DNA from: Kuschelorhynchus macadamiae
Taxonomy: Eukaryota; Arthropoda; Insecta; Coleoptera; Curculionidae
Length of the DNA stretch: 64,000 nucleotides
Reading direction: 5' to 3'
Assembly: GCA_030620095.1 (NCBI GenBank)
Contig: JAUTXW010005211.1
Location: 1 to 64,000 of the forward strand
Below, one piece after another: positions 55,812-64,000 of this stretch; position 1 is the first letter of the stretch; each line of letters opens with the position of its first letter. The position numbers were made by a program, and so were the translations under genes. The notes beneath the pieces were generated by a model. It was not told where the DNA came from. It did no database searches and saw nothing but the letters and a program-made list of their open reading frames with translations.

Positions 55812-57538
55812 CAGGGTGTGTCCTGTAACAGTGGTCAATGCCAACTTTCTTATTTCAAATGCAACACCCCGGATATTATTTAATTTTTGGATTCTTTAGG
55901 AGATTCTAAACATATTTTATGTTCAATGTCCTATACCTGGTTACTGAACTATTTATTTGATTACAAAAATTCGCTACAACACACTCAATACTTATTTACC
56001 ATTTAGGTCTTCATATTAAGAATGTAAGCAAAAACCATTTTAGCGTTCCTTTTTATTGATATGGAACAAAAAGAGCCAGTTTTGTTTACTTTTAAGTTTT
56101 GTTTACTTTTGTGTAAAATGCCTGGCCTTTCTCTTTGCTAGACAGTAGTTGTCAGTGTCAGTGTCATAGTCTTTTGAATTTCGTTAACTGCATAATACCT
56201 AATATCAGAAAAATGGTTCATTTAACAGAAATGCATAAAATAACAATTCTACAAATGATTGGTTATGGAGATAACACACGAACACAAGTGGAAGTTGCTC
56301 GCTTATTTCATGAAAAATTTCCAAATTTGCCGCATATATCCCAAGGGACAATTAGTAAAATAGAAAAGCAGTTTCGCGAGCTTGGACATGTGAGGCAGAT
56401 AAAAAAAGCAGCTGCCAATTCAATAAATGATGATACTAAATTGGATATTATGCTGGAGTTTGAGGAAAACCCACATATTTCTAGTCGACAAGCCGCCGCA
56501 ATGTTCGATATTAGCCATTAGTCGATTATTCGAACATTAAAAGAAAATAAAATGCATCCCTATAAAGGGATACCAACTCAGGAGCTCATGGAAGACGATT
56601 ATGATAGGAGAACTTATTTTTGTGAACAAATGATGGCTATGTTAGATAACAATGTTATTCAATTAGAACATGTTTTGTTTTCGGATGAGTGCACCTTTAC
56701 ACTTCACGGTCATGTAAATCGTCAAAATTGCCGCTATTGGTCTAGGGAAAATCCCCACGGGATCAGCGAAGAACATACTCAATATCCTGAAAAGGTTAAT
56801 GTTTGGGCAGGAATTGTTAGGGATCATATCATAGGCCCCTTTTTCATTGACGGCAATTTGAATGGCGATAATTATTTAGCACTGCTCCAAAATAATGTCG
56901 TGCCAACTTTGACAAATTTGTATCCGGATCCAGCAAACCCACAAGTTCCAGCGAATATGATATGGTTTCAGCAAGATGGAGCACCTCCCCATTACCAAAT
57001 TAATGTCCGGCAGTACCTCAACGGAATATTTCCAAATCGGTGGATAGGGAGACGAGGATCGATAGAATGGCCAGCGCGATCCCCTGATCTGACGCCATTA
57101 GACTTTTTCTTATGGGGACATATTAAAAATGTTGTATACAAAACTAAACCCCTCGACTTAGCTGACTTAAGAAGACGAATAACGCTTGCGATTAGATCGG
57201 TCACGCCTGAGATGCTAAATAACGTTAGAAGAAATTTCTATTTAAGATTAGGAATTTGCCAAGACGTTCGCGGCGAGCATATTCAACAGTTCCTAAATTA
57301 ATTTTTTTACTTTTGTTTATACATTATGAAGAAATAAATAATTTTATTTTTTTAATTTTAATTTTTGCAATAAATTTGAAAACACTTAATATTGCCGAAA
57401 TAGTTGAAGATAGGTTTAGGACATTGAACATAAAATATGTTTAGAATCTCCTAAAGAATCCAAAAATTAAATAATATCCGGGGTGTTGCATTTGAAATAA
57501 GAAAGTTGGCATTGACCACTGTTACAGGACACACCCTG
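55812..57538 (+). mobile_element. Inner mariner-like element, 1.7 kb
   Basis: Ends CAGGGTGTGTCCTGTAACAG and its exact inverse at 57519-57538, with TA on both sides (55810-55811 and 57539-57540). TIRs are about 120 bp (to about 55932 and from about 57418). Encodes the transposase at 56213-57301. It sits exactly at the centre of symmetry of the outer arms. Confidence 0.88.
56213..57301 (+). pseudogene. Mariner-type transposase (DD41D), one in-frame TAG
   Basis: 362 codons from the ATG at 56213 (MVHLTEMHKI) to the stop at 57301, interrupted by one TAG at 56519-56521, just after SRQAAAMFDISH at the second helix-turn-helix. The same frame continues after it. Catalytic motifs: FSDECTFTLHG, FQQDGAPPHY and SPDLTPLDFFLWG, with 41 residues counted between the second and third Asp. 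No other break was seen, so it is one base away from an open frame; whether other copies lack the stop cannot be told here. Confidence 0.88.
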
Positions 57539-57657
57539 TATAAAAAGTTTTTATTGGAGAAAATGAGCAACTAAAAATACCAATCGACGGGTTCAAGCAT
57601 TCAACACGCTCCCATTTATTTATTATCGAATTTATTCCATTTGGCTGATACACACTG

Positions 57658-59812
<2,155 letters not shown>

Positions 59813-59931
59813 TTTAATGCGCCCAACGAAAGCCAGGAGTCACAATGTAATTCAATGTCGGTCGTGGTATTAGCCAGCGGAGTAGTTGTTTTTGTGATTC
59901 CATTTTGTGCCTTTGCCCTACACGGGGCTCG

Positions 59932-59991
59932 CTAGTCTATGGCGGCCTGATGAGCTCTAATAAGAGCGAAATCGCGATCGTCGTTTGACTA
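59932..59991 (+). ncRNA. Type I hammerhead ribozyme B1
   Basis: Stem I CTAGTC and GGCGGC pair with GACTA and GTCGTT around a small internal loop; core CTGATGA; stem II GCTC-TAATAA-GAGC; core GAAA; very short palindromic stem III ATCGCGAT; cleavage expected after C59979. Every conserved core position is present. Such a short stem III usually works best as a dimer, which tandem units provide. Confidence 0.88.
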
Positions 59992-60209
59992 AAATGGATC
60001 ATTGTGTCTGCTGTGATGCAGAACATGTTCCAAACAAGGATCATTTTCTTGTTATGACGTTGGTGTACCAGGAATGAAAACATACTATCATTTAATGCTC
60101 CCAACGAAAGCCAGGAGTCACAATGTAATTCAATGTCGGTCGTGGTATTAGCCAGCGGAGTAGTTGTTTTTGTGATTCCGTTTTGTGCCTTTGCCCTACA
60201 CGGGGCTCG

Positions 60210-60269
60210 CTAGTCTATGGCGGCCTGATGAGCTCTAATAAGAGCGAAATCGCGATCGTCGTTTGACTA
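60210..60269 (+). ncRNA. Type I hammerhead ribozyme B2
   Basis: Same sequence as B1, 278 bp downstream, cleavage expected after C60257. Together B1 and B2 would release one 278-nt monomer with 5'-OH and 2',3'-cyclic phosphate ends. Confidence 0.88.
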
Positions 60270-60367
60270 AAATGGATCATTGTGTCTGCTGTGATGCAGA
60301 ACATGTTCCAAACAAGGATCATTTTCTTGTTATGACGTTGGTGTACGTGGAATGAAAACATACTATC

Positions 60368-61761
<1,394 letters not shown>

Positions 61762-62607
61762 CAGAGTTGTATCTAAGGAAGCTGGCGCGTCTGGCAAGAT
61801 TCACCCCACACCAATTCCCCACCCCCCGAAGAAAGGGAAGAAAGGTAACTAAAAACATCTTTTTTGTATACTTTACACAACTTGCCTACATATAGAATTA
61901 AAACATATATATAAAACAAACAATATTTTATTAGATTAATATCCGTATTACTTAAAAGTCAAAGCAGTTTACAGAGCAACTCTTCTAGACTTCTCATTGG
62001 CAAACGTATCTATTACCGTATGTTCAATTGACATAATAGCTAAATTTGTCAAACGTTCAAGGACCTCTCGCAGGAAGCGGGTGTAACTGGAAGAGTTAAT
62101 GCTAGGCCAAGACCGACTTTTATATTGGGATAGATAGATGCCAATCTATGCGCTTTCTATCAAGGAACAAGCCTGATACTAGAAATACTTTATACTTTAT
62201 TGCTAAATTGGTTGCTGATTTTTTCAAATGTTCAAGAGATTTTCTAGAGAGATGATCTCCTTAAAATCTTAAGTCGGATACTACACTTGACGGGCTTACA
62301 AATCTCCATTCATTTTCTGCAATCATAGAATCTAGAACATCATATAACTGACTTTTGACTTATCTAAGTTTGTAAAAGACGCCTCCTCATCCTTGGCTTA
62401 TTTATCGAACATTCTTTTTACCTTTTTTTTTAAATTTGTTAGATAATTTTGTAAACCAACAATATGCTTTTCTGTTCTTTCTACTTTTTTAAAATTGGAG
62501 ACTCGATGTAGGAGAAGAGTAATATAATATCTTAGGCGTGGATTGCGCCCCCAGGGGCTTGCGCTCCTGGTGGTCGCTTCTGTTGCCAGGCCCTAGATAC
62601 GACACTG
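61762..62607 (-). mobile_element. hAT element relic with perfect 8-bp TSD
   Basis: 846 bp. The left end CAGAGTTGTATCTAAGGA and the right end, inverted, CAGTGTCGTATCTAGGGCC are imperfect TIRs. AGGAAAAT flanks both ends exactly (61754-61761 and 62608-62615). Inside, minus strand, is a piece of hAT dimerisation domain (61970-62160). Internally deleted. Confidence 0.85.
61970..62160 (-). pseudogene. hAT transposase C-terminal dimerisation domain fragment
   Basis: The minus strand in two frames reads PNIKVGLGLALTLPVTPASC followed by ERS, then LTNLAIMSIEHTVIDTFANE and KSRRVAL. The first part is the LPVTxAxxERSFS signature of hAT (C-terminal dimerisation), the second its following helix. The segment between them is shortened and a frame is lost. 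It belongs to the ZMYM-like hAT group by these motifs. Confidence 0.75.
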
Positions 62608-62615
62608 AGGAAAAT

Positions 62616-63324
62616 TAATATACATTGTATTTGTATTTTATTATAAACGGATGTTTAATATACTATCTTCAGTTTCTTATAGAGTATTTATTTAGATCAG
62701 ATTAGATTTGTGTTTTTAGCTGCTCACGTATTTTTACATTAAACTGAGTTGTAGATACAACAATGTCCATTTTTTTTTTAATATAACCCCCTGTATATTG
62801 CTACATTTTTGGATTCTACCAAAAAAAAAACAATTATATTTGATGTGAGATGTCTAAGTTCAATTATTTTCTAGATACTGGCACTTAAATTCGCCATTTT
62901 GGATACTTTGAAATGCAGTAAAATCAAAACTAAAAATTGTCGAAATTAGAGCAAAACGAACTCTACATTTATTTTTTTTTATTAAATTTTGTATGGTCTT
63001 TTTCAAGGTGTCTCTTTCCAGTTCAAAGTGATAATTTCTTGGAAATCAAAAAACTTTTACATCTGCTTAAAGAAAAGTTGATGCCGTAAAAAATTAAGAT
63101 AAGAATATACAATTTGGTTTACTTAAATTTCACATCTTTCAGTTATATAGCTTACTACAGTATTTGAAAAGACGAGTTTTAACAGTCAATAGTTCATAAC
63201 CAATTGATACCAATCGAGATATATTATTTAGAGATAATGCATGAACAATGAAATTTAGATAAGTTAACTGGGCAATTTGATAAGGAATGACAGCTCATGC
63301 ATGCAGTATATTTAAGGAGACAAT
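62616..63324. other. Unassigned AT-rich DNA
   Basis: ACCCCCTGTATATTG near 62786 resembles a mariner end. No coding sequence. Confidence 0.4.
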
Positions 63325-64000
63325 TACTTCCATCCTAAGAGGAAAGTAATGTAATAGTAAAAAAGTCACCTTTTCAGGTTTTAACAGATCTTCACGTTTT
63401 AGAGTTCCTAGATGCCGAAAAACATTTTCGTCGGCCTGTCCGTGTGTCTGTCTATCGCGGCACAACTTAAAAACTACTTATCTCATTCACTTCAAATTTT
63501 TGTCAAACATTAAGGTTTATATGGAGATCGAACCGTATCATTTTGATAAAAATCCAACATGGCGTATAAATTGACCTGACATGCACAGAAATCAAGTGTC
63601 CTAGGGATATTATATCATGATTTGGTAAAATTTTTATACAAATCCACTATGGCGAAATAAAATGGAGGCACCATAAAATTCTATAAAAATTAGTCTGAAA
63701 AAAACTACTTATTCGAATTCATTTGAAATTAATGAGATTAATTAACTGTGACATACAGAGGCTTTGGTACGAATGGAATATGGCGGAACAAAATAACTGC
63801 AGAATAAAATTAATAAAAATCAATTTAAAAACTATTAAATTAACTTAAAATGTTATACAAAAATTAAGTATAATATAGCGGAAGACTAGTAAAGTTTTGG
63901 TACGGATCTGATATGACACAACAAGATGGCAGCCTAATAAAGAGCTTAAAAATCAGCGTAAAAAATTTCCTATTCAATTGACTGCTCATAAATCAGATGT
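63325..64000 (-). repeat. Dispersed periodic repeat family, copy d (inverted), runs off the right edge
   Basis: Opens with AAGAGGAAAGTAATGTAATA, the inverse of the end of copies a and b, then CCGAAAAACATTTTCGTCGG. It then shows at least four sub-repeats about 110-130 bp apart, built around ATGGCG(G/T)AACAAAAT and AAAACTACTTAT. Confidence 0.6.

Larger units (their letters stand above)
55684..57657 (+). mobile_element. Nested-TIR mariner complex
   Basis: The outer inverted ends CAGTGTGTCAATATCAGCC and (inverted, at 57657) CAGTGTGTATCAGCC enclose outer arms of about 120-128 bp. These end in AAAAACTTTTTATA, at which a second inner pair of ends begins. The outer left end is preceded by TA; the right end is followed by GCAT, so the outer TSD is not intact. 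Confidence 0.75.

Overview
The window reads as transposon-dense, AT-rich intergenic or intronic DNA of an insect. An insect source is suggested by the gypsy-group errantivirus with env, several mariner-like elements of the DD41D type, Penelope-like elements (PLEs), jockey/CR1-type LINEs, hAT elements and long (TA)n arrays. I cannot fix the order; a large-genome beetle is a guess. There is no bacterial or organellar content and I saw no tRNA or rRNA gene. The only convincing piece of a host gene is one 111-bp exon on the minus strand (14163-14273) with good splice sites, encoding a membrane segment like the N-terminus of a CD36/scavenger-receptor-B protein. A second possible orphan exon lies at 19216-19447.

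Layout. 1-11140: two minus-strand copies of one errantivirus. Copy 1 (11140 to 2675) has intact gag, pol and env. Copy 2 (2674 to 1, running off the left edge) appears inserted into a TATATA site in the 3' LTR of copy 1. 11200-19000: a dispersed internally periodic repeat, an intact-looking DD41D mariner (11989-13311), the CD36-like exon, then a degenerate mariner (16216-17645) nested in the left arm of a long-TIR mariner relic. 19000-26100: mostly unassigned DNA, a long-TIR mariner relic with about 615-bp arms, an RTE-like LINE tail and a recent 604-bp tandem duplication. 26100-41200: LINE remnants on both strands, a broken multi-copy insect ORF, a PLE reverse transcriptase remnant, a hAT MITE with perfect 8-bp TSD and a palindromic MITE. 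42000-51700: another broken insect ORF, a mariner relic, a PLE RT/GIY-YIG fragment, and a tail-to-tail pair of an unidentified unit around a second PLE endonuclease relic. 51760-60552: two mariners with long or nested terminal inverted repeats and two clusters of a 278-bp tandem repeat, each unit carrying a type I hammerhead ribozyme. 61762-62607: a hAT relic with perfect 8-bp TSD. The window ends in another copy of the periodic repeat.

The most notable system is the hammerhead repeat (55256-55675 and 59811-60370). It looks like an animal retrozyme: a small non-coding repeat whose transcripts should self-cleave into 278-nt monomers that could circularise and be copied back by a reverse transcriptase in trans. 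PLEs, whose relatives carry hammerhead motifs, are present nearby as a conceivable source of that activity. Both clusters adjoin (TA)n arrays, and a 32-nt piece of the same repeat is embedded in the arm of a neighbouring mariner. The (TA)n arrays recur at the edges of the errantivirus, mariner and retrozyme insertions.
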